DNA of 47,549 bases from Paraburkholderia guartelaensis. Its GTDB lineage: Bacteria; Pseudomonadota; Gammaproteobacteria; Burkholderiales; Burkholderiaceae. A program made the translations under genes and the position numbers. The notes under the pieces are model-generated. The model made no database searches. It was given only the letters and a program-made list of their open reading frames with translations, and was not told the DNA's origin. The DNA is taken from the NCBI RefSeq assembly GCF_004353905.1, contig NZ_SMOD01000052.1, forward strand, positions 1-47,549, read 5' to 3'. Positions 1-5,893 of this stretch are shown piece after piece. The number at the start of each line of letters is the position of its first letter. Position 1 is the stretch's first letter.

Positions 1-163
1 GGGGCACCGTGGGGGAATTTGCCTGCGCCGCCGCGAATTGCTCCTGGTACTTACGGATCGTCTTCCGGTCAACGCCCGTAATCCGGGCGATCTCCCGCTG
101 ACGTTTGCCCGCTGCGACGAGCGTGGCGATGGTTGTTTGCAGATGCGGCTTCAAGACATTCAC
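1..163 (-). CDS. istA: IS21 family transposase IstA, N-terminal part (runs off window)
   Basis: This is the amino-terminal end of the IS21 transposase, the DDE recombinase that works with the ATPase IstB. Translation from the GTG at 163-161 gives MNVLKPHLQTTIATLVAAG and then a helix-turn-helix rich in basic residues (KRQREIARITGVDRKTIRKY, about residues 20-39). This is the typical IstA start, which binds the terminal repeats. A GAGGGG ribosome-binding sequence lies about 8 bases upstream of the GTG. The GTG is chosen because the nearby ATG at 159 is out of frame and stops after two codons. The catalytic domain and istB are outside the window, so it is not known whether the element is intact. 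Confidence 0.8.
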   Translation of the reverse strand, partial: MNVLKPHLQTTIATLVAAGKRQREIARITGVDRKTIRKYQEQFAAAQANSPTVP

Positions 164-290
164 TCCAACAACCCCTCTTCTTCATTCGAGGGGTGCAAGG
201 TAACGTCCTGCCAGACCGCGCCAGCATCATGCTCCGCGTGTCTCTAGGTGGGGGATTTTGAGGTGCCCACAGGTGGGGGAATTTGCCCGC
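1..290 (-). mobile_element. End of an IS21-family insertion sequence
   Basis: The left edge of the window is the terminal part of an IS21-type element whose transposase reads off the window. Three related motifs containing GTGGGGGA(A/T)TTT lie at about 9-21, 247-259 and 272-284. Two of them are in tandem just outside istA, as expected for the multiple terminal repeats of IS21 elements. Immediately beyond, at about 285-295, the sequence becomes recognisable PqiA coding sequence, so the element sits inside pqiA. The exact tip and any target duplication cannot be fixed because the other end lies outside the window. Confidence 0.72.
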
Positions 291-1112
291 CCATCGGGGT
301 TGTCGGCAATCGCAGGCGTGGTTGTGGGTCCTGCACTGTGGTCGTTTGCAGCGCTGATGTTCGTACTGGCGGCGGCCGGCTCTGCTTTCGACGCGCGCAA
401 ACTGTGGTCGCGCGTTGCCACCGTTGAGCACGAGGGCGCGGAGACAGACCTGGACGAGGCCTCGCTGCAAGGGTCGGTTACCGCCGCGCAATGCGGTCTC
501 GCGCTATGTCACGATTGCGGACTACTCGCAAGTGCGCAGACTCACGCTCACCCGTTGCGTTGCCCGCGCTGTGGCGCCACGCTGCACCTGCGCAAGCCCG
601 CAAGCCTGTCGCGGACCTGGGCCTTCCTGATTGCTGCGATGGTGATGTACATCCCGGCGAACATGTTGCCAGTGATGTACACGAACTCACTCTTCGGGAC
701 AGAGAACGACACGATCCTCTCTGGCGTCGTCTATCTGTGGACATCGGGATCGTGGCCGCTGGCGATCGTGGTGTTCGTCGCGAGCATCGCTGTGCCGATG
801 CTCAAGATCCTCGCTCTCGGATACTTGACGATCTCCACGCAGATGCGCTCGCGATGGTACGCCGATGAGCGCACACGGATCTACAGGATGGTCGAGTTTG
901 TGGGGCGCTGGTCGATGCTCGACATCTACGTAATCACGATGCTCGTCGCGCTCGTGCAGTTTCAGGCACTTGCGACAATTCAGGCAGGAAACGCGGCAAT
1001 CGCGTTCGGTGCTGTCGTAGTGCTTACGATGTTTGCTGCTATGGCGTTTGATCCCCGCCTTATGTGGGACGAAGTGGAGCGAGATCATGCCCGGACTGGA
1101 GAAAAAGCCTGA
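288..1112 (+). pseudogene. pqiA: pqiA, 5'-truncated by the insertion sequence
   Basis: PqiA is the inner-membrane partner of the PqiABC (MCE-type) envelope lipid-transport system. It normally has about 420 residues in two paraquat-inducible domains. Here only the end of the first domain (GPALWSFAALM) and the whole second domain remain. The second domain has a zinc-ribbon-like cluster (CHDCG, then CPRCG) followed by four membrane segments, starting with AWAFLIAAMVMYIPANMLPVMY-like sequence. The reading frame stays open into the IS at its 5' end, but no natural start is left. Its last 26 bases overlap the start of pqiB, the usual operon arrangement. An internal ATG could allow expression of a fragment, but full function is unlikely. 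Confidence 0.85.
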
Positions 1113-2712
1113 TTTCCCCAACGCGGATGCGGTGCCGCGATCGCGCTGGCGTCTGCAGGTCGTCTGGCTCGTACCCATCCTCGCGGTCCTGATTGGAGGG
1201 TGGCTCGCGGTCAAGGCGATTGTCGAGAAGGGGCCAACGATCACGATCAACTTCGCAACCGCTGACGGTATCGAGGCGGGCAAGACGAAAATCAAGCTCA
1301 AGAACGTTGACATCGGGCTCATCAAGACCGTGACGTTGACCCCCGATAGCACGCGAGTCATCGCATCCGCGGACATCAACAAAAACGCGACGAAATTGCT
1401 CGTCGGCGACACCCGTTTCTGGGTTGTGCGCCCACGCATATCCGGTGGGACAGTGTCCGGCATCGGCACGCTCCTGTCTGGCTCCTACATCGAGATGGAT
1501 GTCGGGAAATCGAAAACCGGACGTCGCGACTTCGTCGGCCTCGAAGTCCCGCCGGTGACCACGAGCGATGTGCCGGGGCGCGAATTCATCCTGAAAAGCG
1601 CGAATATGGGCTCGCTCGATGTCGGCACGCCGGTATTCTTCCGGCGGCTGGAGGTCGGGCAGGTATCCAGCTATAAGCTCGATCCTGACGGACACGGTGT
1701 AACGCTGCGCGTATTTATCAACGCGCCGTACGACAGGTTCGTTCTTGCAGATACCCGCTTCTGGCACGCAAGCGGTGTCGATGTGACACTCGGGTCGAAT
1801 GGCATCCAGGTGAACACGCAGTCGCTCGTGTCGATCATGATCGGCGGTGTGGCATTCGAGTCGCTGCCGGGCGCGGTCGACGAGGCCGTCGCTGCGACCG
1901 ACTCAACCTTCACATTGTTCCAGGATCGGGCTGACGCGATGAAGGCGCGCTATCGCGTCGTCGTCAAGTACCTCGCGAATTTCACGGAATCGGTTCGGGG
2001 ATTGACCGTGGGCGCGCCCGTTGATTTCCGTGGCATTGTGATCGGAGAAGTGACAGCGATCTACACACGTTATGATCCCAAGATCGACAGATTCACCGTT
2101 CCGGTCGAAATGGATCTGTATCCGGAACTCTTCACGTCCCACTATGAGGCCAACAGGGGCACCACCGCCAGCGGCCGACTGTCCAACGAGGATCCTCACG
2201 CGCTTGCGGATCGCCTCGTCGCAAAGGGACTGCGTTTCCAGCTTCGAACTGGCAATCTGCTGACCGGGCAACTGTACCTGGCCGCCGACTTCTTTCCCGA
2301 TGCGCCGAAAGCCGCAGTCAACTGGGCTTCGTCGCCTCCGGAAGTGCCGACAATACCGGGTAACCTCCAGCGGTTGCAAGACAACGTCACGCAACTCCTG
2401 GCAAAGCTGAACACGATACCTTTTGACACGATTGGCAAGAACACACAGCAGACGCTGGCGAGTGCGAAGACGCTGCTCAACGATCTCGACACCCAGGTCG
2501 TCCCGCAGGCGCAAGGCACCTTCGCTGCGGCCCACACTGCGCTCGACTCGGCCAATAGCGCGTTGCAGCCGGACTCCACCCTGCAGCAGAACGCGAACGA
2601 CGCGGTACAGGAGCTTTCGCGCATGGCCACCGCTTTCCGTACGCTTGCCGATTATCTGGAGCAGCATCCGGAGGCCTTGATTCGCGGCAAGAAGCAGGGG
2701 GCCCACCCGTGA
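1087..2712 (+). CDS. pqiB: Intermembrane transport protein PqiB (three MCE domains)
   Basis: PqiB is the periplasm-spanning subunit of the Pqi lipid-transport system. Stacked MCE rings and a long C-terminal helix bridge the inner and outer membranes. The 541-residue product has one N-terminal membrane helix (about 23-43, VVWLVPILAVLIGGW). Three MCE repeats begin near residues 48, 163 and 288, each with the G-(I/L)-x-x-G pattern before a V-x-I/V-G turn (for example GAPVDFRGIVIGEV). A C-terminal helical region rich in leucine, alanine and glutamine (about 445-535) follows. The ATG at 1087 lies inside the end of pqiA; an upstream in-frame ATG at 1033 is wholly inside pqiA and was not chosen. The gene looks intact although both neighbours pqiA and pqiC are damaged, so expression would depend on a promoter in or near the IS. 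Confidence 0.92.
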   Translation: MPGLEKKPDFPNADAVPRSRWRLQVVWLVPILAVLIGGWLAVKAIVEKGPTITINFATADGIEAGKTKIKLKNVDIGLIKTVTLTPDSTRVIASADINKNATKLLVGDTRFWVVRPRISGGTVSGIGTLLSGSYIEMDVGKSKTGRRDFVGLEVPPVTTSDVPGREFILKSANMGSLDVGTPVFFRRLEVGQVSSYKLDPDGHGVTLRVFINAPYDRFVLADTRFWHASGVDVTLGSNGIQVNTQSLVSIMIGGVAFESLPGAVDEAVAATDSTFTLFQDRADAMKARYRVVVKYLANFTESVRGLTVGAPVDFRGIVIGEVTAIYTRYDPKIDRFTVPVEMDLYPELFTSHYEANRGTTASGRLSNEDPHALADRLVAKGLRFQLRTGNLLTGQLYLAADFFPDAPKAAVNWASSPPEVPTIPGNLQRLQDNVTQLLAKLNTIPFDTIGKNTQQTLASAKTLLNDLDTQVVPQAQGTFAAAHTALDSANSALQPDSTLQQNANDAVQELSRMATAFRTLADYLEQHPEALIRGKKQGAHP

Positions 2713-2740
2713 GATTGCTCTTACAGCCCTCTTGGTTACA
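2709..2740 (+). pseudogene. Remnant of the pqiC start
   Basis: A GTG at 2709 overlaps the pqiB stop by four bases (GTGA), the usual position of pqiC, which encodes the outer-membrane lipoprotein partner of PqiB. The first five codons read MRLLL. One extra base would then give TALLVT, the beginning of a lipoprotein signal peptide; as it stands the frame shifts. From about 2741 the sequence belongs to an opposite-strand DUF1289 gene. The call is an inference from position and about ten codons only. Confidence 0.4.
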
Positions 2741-2845
2741 CTTCTTCCAGCCCCGGATTTCGTCTCGTGTCCGAAGGCAGCCAGTGCAAAGACCGGTCTT
2801 CCAATCAAACGCGCAGACATCGATGCAAGGGGATTTGACTGCCAT
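2741..2845 (-). pseudogene. DUF1289 family (small Fe-S type) protein, 3'-truncated
   Basis: The first 35 residues (start ATG at 2845-2843) match DUF1289 proteins, which are about 60-80 residues long with four conserved cysteines. SPCIDVC and GLCTGCLRTRDEIRGWKK are visible, with Cys at 7, 11, 20 and 23. After the WKK motif the family normally continues with a basic helix. Here it switches to unrelated sequence where the pqiC start is encountered, and the frame runs on antisense to pqiB until 2477. The function of the family is unknown; a metal or iron-sulfur site is inferred from the cysteines. It lies 3 bases after the dmeF stop and may be co-transcribed with it. A chimeric 122-residue protein could still be made. 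Confidence 0.65.
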
Positions 2846-2848
2846 CGG

Positions 2849-4132
2849 TCAGGCAACAGCGGGCGTCGGATTCACTTCGACCGTTACGTGCGATAGTTCC
2901 TTGAAGCGCTTGAGTGCTGCTCGATAGAAGCCCGGGCTCCGCCGCGCTTCACCGGTGGCCACCGATACGATCGCGCTCATGTGCCCTGGACCGACGCGCC
3001 AAACGTGGAGGTCTAGCACGGTGTCGCCGTTGTCTTCGATGACATGACGGACGTTCTCGGCCATACGCCTGTCCAGATTCATGTCGAGCAGAATGCCACC
3101 TGTATCGCGCATCAAACCCCACGACCAGTTTGCAATCACCAGTGCGCCGATTACGCCCGCAAGCGGGTCCATCCAGACCCAGCCAAACGCTCGCGCAAGC
3201 AGCAGCCCGATAATGGCCAGCACGGAAACCGCCGCGTCGGCAATGACGTGAATGTAGGCCGAGCGGATGTTGTGGTCACGATTCGCGGCCGCCTGTGCAT
3301 CGCTGTGATCGTGCTCGTGTTCCTCGAACTCGATCTGATGTTCCCCATCGGGCAAGTGGACAATGGCCTTGAATGCGTGCGGCTCGGGAATGTCGTCTTT
3401 CGACTCCAGATAGCCGCCGCGATCCGCAAACGCGAAGGTCTGGTGCGTGCCGTCGGGGCGGATCGTCGTAACTGAAACAGCATTGGCGCTGAGCTTTGAG
3501 GACGCTGTTTCGGGCGTAATGCGGAAGACAGGCGGTACGCCGTCTTCGAAGACCGACAACGCAAATACGCCAGCGCTGCCGAAGACGCGATGCACTTCGT
3601 CTTCGTGACCGTGTTCGTCTTCATGAGCGTGACCGTGGCTGTGGTTATGTCCATGACTGTGGCCGTGGTGGTCGCCACTCAGCAACCAGACGCTCGCCAG
3701 ATTCACCAGGAGGCCCAGTATCGCGATGGGAATCGCCTGGCCGAAGTGGATGGGCACGGGTGAGAGGAAGCGCGAGACGGCTTCGTATCCGATCAGCAGC
3801 GCGATCATGGCGAGCACGATGGCGCTGGTAAAGCCTGCGAGGTCGCCCAGCTTGCCGGTGCCGAACACGAAGCGTTTGTCGCTCGCGTGTCTGCGCGCGT
3901 AGGTGTACGCCAAAGCGGCGATGAGCATCGCACCGGCGTGTGTCGACATGTGCAGACCATCGGCAACGAGCGCCAGCGAGCCAAAAAGACTGCCGCCGAC
4001 GATTTCAGCCACCATCATCGCGCTGCACAGCGCGATCACCATCCAGGTTCTGCGCTCGTTGTCTTCATGGGCTGCACCCAGAAAGATGTGATCGTGCCCC
4101 GCTCCGAAAGCGGAATTCGCAAAATTGCTCAT
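2849..4132 (-). CDS. dmeF: CDF family Co(II)/Ni(II) efflux transporter DmeF
   Basis: A 427-residue inner-membrane cation-diffusion-facilitator that would export divalent cobalt/nickel in exchange for protons. Six membrane segments are visible. The transport-site helix reads ADGLHMSTHAGAM (Asp58, His61, His65), the DmeF variant of the CDF metal site, and the partner helix carries HVIADAAVS. A very histidine-rich cytoplasmic loop (about residues 153-182, HHGHSHGHNHSHGHAHEDE) and an inserted acidic/histidine segment (EFEEHEHDH) are typical of DmeF. The C-terminal domain (MNLDRRMAENVRHVIED onward) is the usual CDF cytoplasmic fold. It follows the regulator dmeR by 9 bases on the same strand and is probably co-transcribed and derepressed by metal. 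Metal specificity is inferred from family resemblance. Confidence 0.9.
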   Translation of the reverse strand: MSNFANSAFGAGHDHIFLGAAHEDNERRTWMVIALCSAMMVAEIVGGSLFGSLALVADGLHMSTHAGAMLIAALAYTYARRHASDKRFVFGTGKLGDLAGFTSAIVLAMIALLIGYEAVSRFLSPVPIHFGQAIPIAILGLLVNLASVWLLSGDHHGHSHGHNHSHGHAHEDEHGHEDEVHRVFGSAGVFALSVFEDGVPPVFRITPETASSKLSANAVSVTTIRPDGTHQTFAFADRGGYLESKDDIPEPHAFKAIVHLPDGEHQIEFEEHEHDHSDAQAAANRDHNIRSAYIHVIADAAVSVLAIIGLLLARAFGWVWMDPLAGVIGALVIANWSWGLMRDTGGILLDMNLDRRMAENVRHVIEDNGDTVLDLHVWRVGPGHMSAIVSVATGEARRSPGFYRAALKRFKELSHVTVEVNPTPAVA

Positions 4133-4141
4133 AGTTCCCTC

Positions 4142-4414
4142 TTACTTGAAGTAGCTGTGGACTACCTCAATCAACTGCTCGGTGCCGCTGCCGTGCTCGT
4201 CGTCCGGTTCTGCGTCGACGAGATGCGTTCGGATGTGGTCCTCGAGAACTACGGCAAGCAGTCCGTTCATCGCGCCACGGCTACTGGTAATGAGTTGGAG
4301 CACATCCATGCAGCCGCGCTCTTCTTCAAGTGCACGTTCAATCGCCTCAACCTGTCCCTTGATGCGGCGAACACGGTTGAGCAATTTCTGTTTTTCTCGA
4401 ATCGTATGGCTCAT
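4142..4414 (-). CDS. dmeR: RcnR/CsoR-family metal-responsive repressor (DmeR-like)
   Basis: An approximately 90-residue all-helical DNA-binding repressor of the CsoR/RcnR family, which releases its operator when it binds metal. The product starts MSHTIREKQKLLNRV, essentially the RcnR N-terminus, in which the free amine and His3 are Ni/Co ligands. The conserved Cys (GCMDVLQ, about residue 35) and a histidine in DHIRTHL follow. The ATG at 4414 was chosen over a GTG two codons upstream because the RcnR-type amino terminus is functionally required; a GGA lies 9 bases before it. It is the first gene of a dmeR-dmeF operon and sits next to G-tract operator candidates at 4435-4470. Family knowledge supports Ni/Co sensing; no direct evidence separates the two metals. 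Confidence 0.88.
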   Translation of the reverse strand: MSHTIREKQKLLNRVRRIKGQVEAIERALEEERGCMDVLQLITSSRGAMNGLLAVVLEDHIRTHLVDAEPDDEHGSGTEQLIEVVHSYFK

Positions 4415-4434
4415 GGTCACATCCAGAATAGCGT

Positions 4435-4470
4435 AGGGGGGTATCTTACCCTGGATAGGGTACGGGGGTA
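4435..4470. promoter_or_regulatory. Candidate DmeR/RcnR operator (G-tract motifs with inverted repeat)
   Basis: Upstream of dmeR there are two G-tract elements flanked by TA: TAGGGGGTA at 4435-4443 and TACGGGGGTA at 4461-4470. RcnR/CsoR-type repressors are known to recognise TA-bordered runs of G. Between and overlapping them is an inverted repeat, TACCCT-GGAT-AGGGTA (4447-4462). The block starts about 20 bases upstream of the dmeR start codon, a position suited to repression. Binding is inferred. Confidence 0.65.
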
Positions 4471-4565
4471 TACATTTCTGTCAGGCTGGGCCCGCGTGAA
4501 ACGCTGCTCACGCAGTCGCAAGATAAGGGCGTTGCCTGCAAAGCAAGTGCCTTCCGGGGAATGGC

Positions 4566-4594
4566 TTGTAGCACGACGGTCAGGGGCGTAGAGT
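4566..4594 (+). promoter_or_regulatory. Candidate promoter of the fluoride riboswitch transcript
   Basis: TTGTAG (4566-4571), a 17-base spacer and TAGAGT (4589-4594) form a weak sigma-70-like pair. The predicted transcription start, about position 4601, coincides with the first base of the riboswitch aptamer. Matches are only 3/6 and 4/6, so the position is the main support. Confidence 0.4.
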
Positions 4595-4601
4595 GATTAA
4601 A

Positions 4602-4652
4602 GGAGATGGCATTCTCCTGAAACCGCCCCGACGGGCTAATGATGCCTACAGG
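4602..4652 (+). ncRNA. Fluoride riboswitch aptamer (crcB RNA motif)
   Basis: The RNA matches the fluoride aptamer closely. It opens with GGAGATGGCATTCTCC (P1 GGAG 4602-4605 with CTCC 4614-4617). P2 is GCAT 4609-4612 with ATGC 4642-4645, and P3 is GCCC 4625-4628 with GGGC 4633-4636. The conserved TAATGATGCCTAC segment and the unpaired AAACC needed for the pseudoknot are present. The class binds fluoride through magnesium ions and switches on fluoride-defence genes. It lies 150 bases upstream of the first DUF190 gene, in sense orientation. Confidence 0.93.
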
Positions 4653-4686
4653 CCTGGGAACAGGCACTGTCGGTTCGCGGTTTTTT
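4621..4686 (+). terminator. Intrinsic terminator acting as riboswitch expression platform
   Basis: AACCGC (4621-4626) and CCGAC (4628-4632) inside the aptamer can pair with GTCGG (4669-4673) and GCGGTT (4677-4682). The 3' side runs into six T residues at 4681-4686. This long stem would compete with P3 and the pseudoknot strand. A fluoride-bound aptamer should therefore prevent the terminator, while the free RNA terminates. A smaller hairpin GCCTG-GGAA-CAGGC lies between (4652-4665). The pairing is seen by eye; its use as the switch is an inference. Confidence 0.7.
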
Positions 4687-4803
4687 CGCTGGCCCCACCT
4701 GTGTCTGAGCCGTCAAGACGGCGATTCCCGGTTCACATCGTCACAGCCCAACCTTCATCTGGGCATGGGCTTCGTCGCGATCACCTGGCGACAGGAGGCA
4801 TTC

Positions 4804-5133
4804 ATGCAAGGTAGTCAACTCACTGTATTCGCGGCTAATCAACATCATCGTGTACGGCACCTCCCGGTCGTGGATTGGATACTTGATGAAGCCAAACACG
4901 CTGGCATTCAAGGCGCAACGGTTGTCGACATAGCGGAGGGCATTGATGCGAAGGGAAAATATCATGCAGCGCGCTTTTTTGAGCTTGCGGAACAATCGGT
5001 CGCCGTCACGTTCATTGCAGAAGATGCCCAGATCGACGATCTGCTTGAAAGACTGAACGTCGGCGGCGTTCGCCTTTTTTATACGCGGGCGCGAATCGAA
5101 TACGCCACGCTTGGAACGGAAGGAGCGCGTTGA
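4804..5133 (+). CDS. DUF190 (PII-like) protein under the fluoride riboswitch
   Basis: A 109-residue cytoplasmic protein of the DUF190 family, which adopts a trimeric PII/GlnB-like ferredoxin fold. Members are often neighbours of the fluoride channel gene crcB and are thought to be regulators, although their ligand is not established. Characteristic segments are seen: LTVFAANQHHRVRHLPVVDW near the start, AGIQGATVVDIAEGID, and the C-terminal VRLFYTRARIEYATLG. The ATG at 4804 is preceded by a strong AGGAGG (4793-4798). The gene is the first open frame after the fluoride riboswitch and so should be fluoride-induced. The second DUF190 gene follows after 253 bases. Confidence 0.88.
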   Translation: MQGSQLTVFAANQHHRVRHLPVVDWILDEAKHAGIQGATVVDIAEGIDAKGKYHAARFFELAEQSVAVTFIAEDAQIDDLLERLNVGGVRLFYTRARIEYATLGTEGAR

Positions 5134-5386
5134 TGGACTGCAGCGGGATACCGGCGGCGGACAACGTCCAGGATGAAGGCAACGCAGCATTGTGATTCCG
5201 TGACACGGCGATGCCGATGCGTTCCCTGGCGGAAGGGGGGGGCAGTGCGCTGCGATGCAGCAAATGTCGACGCCGGAAGGTTGCCCTAGAATTAGTCAAA
5301 GGTCGGTCGGTCGCGTGGCGGCACGGGGCAATGCCGCCGGTCGCAGCGTCTGCTCAGCGGCCCCGTGCGAGTGGGCGGAGGAACCC
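5134..5386 (+). promoter_or_regulatory. Spacer between DUF190 genes with two competing hairpins
   Basis: This 253-base stretch has no recognisable gene and is too short for crcB (about 125 codons). Near its end are two stems that cannot form together. One is GGCGGCA (5317-5323) with TGCCGCC (5332-5338). The other is GCACGGGGC (5321-5329) with GCCCCGTGC (5360-5368), whose right arm ends 18 bases before the next start codon and close to its GGAGG. They may modulate translation of the downstream DUF190 gene; no known riboswitch consensus was recognised. Confidence 0.4.
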
Positions 5387-5755
5387 ATGAACGGCTATCA
5401 GCTTACGTTTTATACCGAACACAACCGACGTCACGATCATCGGACGGTGTGTGAGTGGTTGCTTCACGAAGCGAGCCGGTTGGGCATCCACGGCGTTTCG
5501 GTTATCAATTGTGCGGAGGGCACGGGGCACGCCGGCGCGCATCATGGGGCGCATCTGCTGAATCTCGCCGACCAGCCGGTGCAGATTATCCTCGCGGTCA
5601 CTGAGGATGAGGCCCAACGCATGCTGGAAGCGGTAGAAGCTGAGCACGTCCATGTCTTCTACACACGGACTCCCATTGAATTTGGGGTGCTAGGCGGGGA
5701 GGAGCCCCGGAAGGAGAAAAAGCACCTTTCGATATTCGGTCATAACCCGCACTAG
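5387..5755 (+). CDS. Second DUF190 (PII-like) protein
   Basis: A 122-residue paralogue of the preceding DUF190 protein. It shares the N-terminal strand (MNGYQLTFYTEHNRRHDHRT), the central LGIHGVSVINCAEGT and the C-terminal VHVFYTRTPIEFGVLGG, with a basic tail (EPRKEKKH). The ATG at 5387 has GGAGG eight bases upstream. A longer in-frame start at 5255 lies in the structured spacer and has no ribosome-binding site. Two diverged copies in tandem suggest a hetero-oligomer or two effectors, by analogy with other PII-like families. Many DUF190-crcB operons have the channel gene beside them; here it is absent. The gene is probably on the fluoride-controlled transcript unless the spacer terminates it. 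Confidence 0.86.
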   Translation: MNGYQLTFYTEHNRRHDHRTVCEWLLHEASRLGIHGVSVINCAEGTGHAGAHHGAHLLNLADQPVQIILAVTEDEAQRMLEAVEAEHVHVFYTRTPIEFGVLGGEEPRKEKKHLSIFGHNPH

Positions 5756-5790
5756 ATCCTTCTACAACTGCATTCTCATCGTACTGGTCG

Positions 5791-5828
5791 GCGTGACGCT
5801 GGTGCGTCTTTGCGCCTATGCGTCACGC
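5791..5828 (+). terminator. Hairpin after the second DUF190 gene
   Basis: GCGTGACGC (5791-5799) and GCGTCACGC (5820-5828) form a perfect nine-base-pair stem with a 20-base loop, 35 bases after the DUF190 stop. No T-run follows, so it could be a factor-assisted terminator, a 3' stabiliser or leader structure for the MFS gene. Confidence 0.4.
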
Positions 5829-5893
5829 TCCCGTCGACACGGCGCGAAGCCCCGGCCCCCGCGATCAGCCGCGTCGCTCAAACGTGTTATTTG

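Noticed and set aside
5134..5386. Possible crcB gene or remnant between the DUF190 genes
   Set aside because: The spacer is too short for the full gene, and none of its three forward frames shows CrcB motifs or membrane segments.
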